Of a stretch of 5,685 bases of DNA, positions 5,601 to 5,685 are shown in pieces. Source of the stretch: an uncultured Alphaproteobacteria bacterium (lineage in GTDB: Bacteria; Pseudomonadota; Alphaproteobacteria; Rickettsiales; UBA1997); contig CAINKA010000138.1 in NCBI GenBank assembly GCA_903849835.1, positions 1 through 5,685 on the forward strand. Direction: 5' to 3'. The notes under the pieces were generated by a model, which had not been told where the DNA came from, ran no database searches, and saw nothing but the letters and a program-made list of their open reading frames with translations. Positions within the stretch are counted from its first letter, which is position 1. Each line of letters opens with the position of its first letter. The position numbers and the translations under genes were made by a program.

Positions 5601-5685
5601 ATGAAAAACTTTTTTGAGAGAAATCCCAAAATTATTTTGCTGACTGTTAATGCGATTTTTATCGGGTTGTTATTTTTTGTTTTAA
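5601..5685 (+). CDS. Start of an unidentified membrane-anchored protein (cut by window end)
   Basis: An ATG eight bases after the SxtJ-like stop opens a frame that runs off the window after 28 codons. The peptide begins MKNFFERNPKIILLTVNAIF and continues with a hydrophobic run to residue 28. This is a short basic head followed by one membrane segment, typical of a signal anchor. Spacing and strand place it in the same transcript as the two preceding genes. No Shine-Dalgarno sequence is seen (CTAAAATCAAAAATG). SxtJ-like genes are often followed by a small DUF5989 protein or an SGNH-type hydrolase. The visible start does not look like the former as I know it, and it is too short to decide on the latter. 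Confidence 0.6.
   Translation, partial: MKNFFERNPKIILLTVNAIFIGLLFFVL

Noticed and set aside
5601..5685. DUF5989 partner of the SxtJ-like protein
   Set aside because: The visible N-terminus (basic head then one hydrophobic run) does not look like the DUF5989 start that I know, and the gene is cut too early to decide.

Overview
The window looks like chromosomal DNA from a low-GC alphaproteobacterium, possibly a reduced-genome or host-associated lineage or an environmental MAG. Four things support this. There is an IalB-family envelope protein. A CCA-adding enzyme carries an alphaproteobacterial-type C-terminus. A bacterial SRP RNA lies directly upstream of dnaX. The DnaX ends in the short tail I associate with alphaproteobacterial tau. 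Coding sequence is rich in A and T homopolymer runs. All recognised genes lie on the + strand. I cannot name the genus from sequence alone.

Layout. 1-513: C-terminal 170 residues of a tRNA CCA nucleotidyltransferase, cut by the window edge. 514-610: short gap with a candidate TTGACA promoter. 611-919: small all-helical protein I do not recognise. 921-1913: long-chain polyprenyl diphosphate synthase (ispB-like), one base after the small gene. 1913-2443: IalB-like exported protein, overlapping ispB by one base. 2444-2728: non-coding stretch holding the SRP RNA (ffs) and a GC-rich palindromic repeat. 2729-3994: dnaX, short for a tau subunit. 3995-4153: gap dominated by a perfect 29-bp inverted repeat. 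4154-5212: receiver domain fused to what reads as a histidine-kinase core without its catalytic residues. 5209-5592: SxtJ-like membrane protein, overlapping the regulator by four bases. 5601-5685: start of a further membrane-anchored protein, cut by the window end.

How the genes fit together. Most are housekeeping: tRNA 3'-end maturation, quinone side-chain synthesis, co-translational protein targeting and replisome clamp loading. Two tight clusters are visible. One is 611-2443 (small protein, ispB, ialB), probably one transcript. The other is 4154 to the right edge (regulator, SxtJ-like protein, unknown membrane protein), also probably one transcript.

The items most worth a second look are the receiver-pseudokinase protein and its translational coupling to an SxtJ-like membrane protein. 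Next are the shortened DnaX that keeps its tail, and two unrelated palindromic repeats on either side of dnaX. One of these repeats leaves an open frame that could mislead a gene caller about the dnaX start. I do not see a mobile element, CRISPR array or defence system here.
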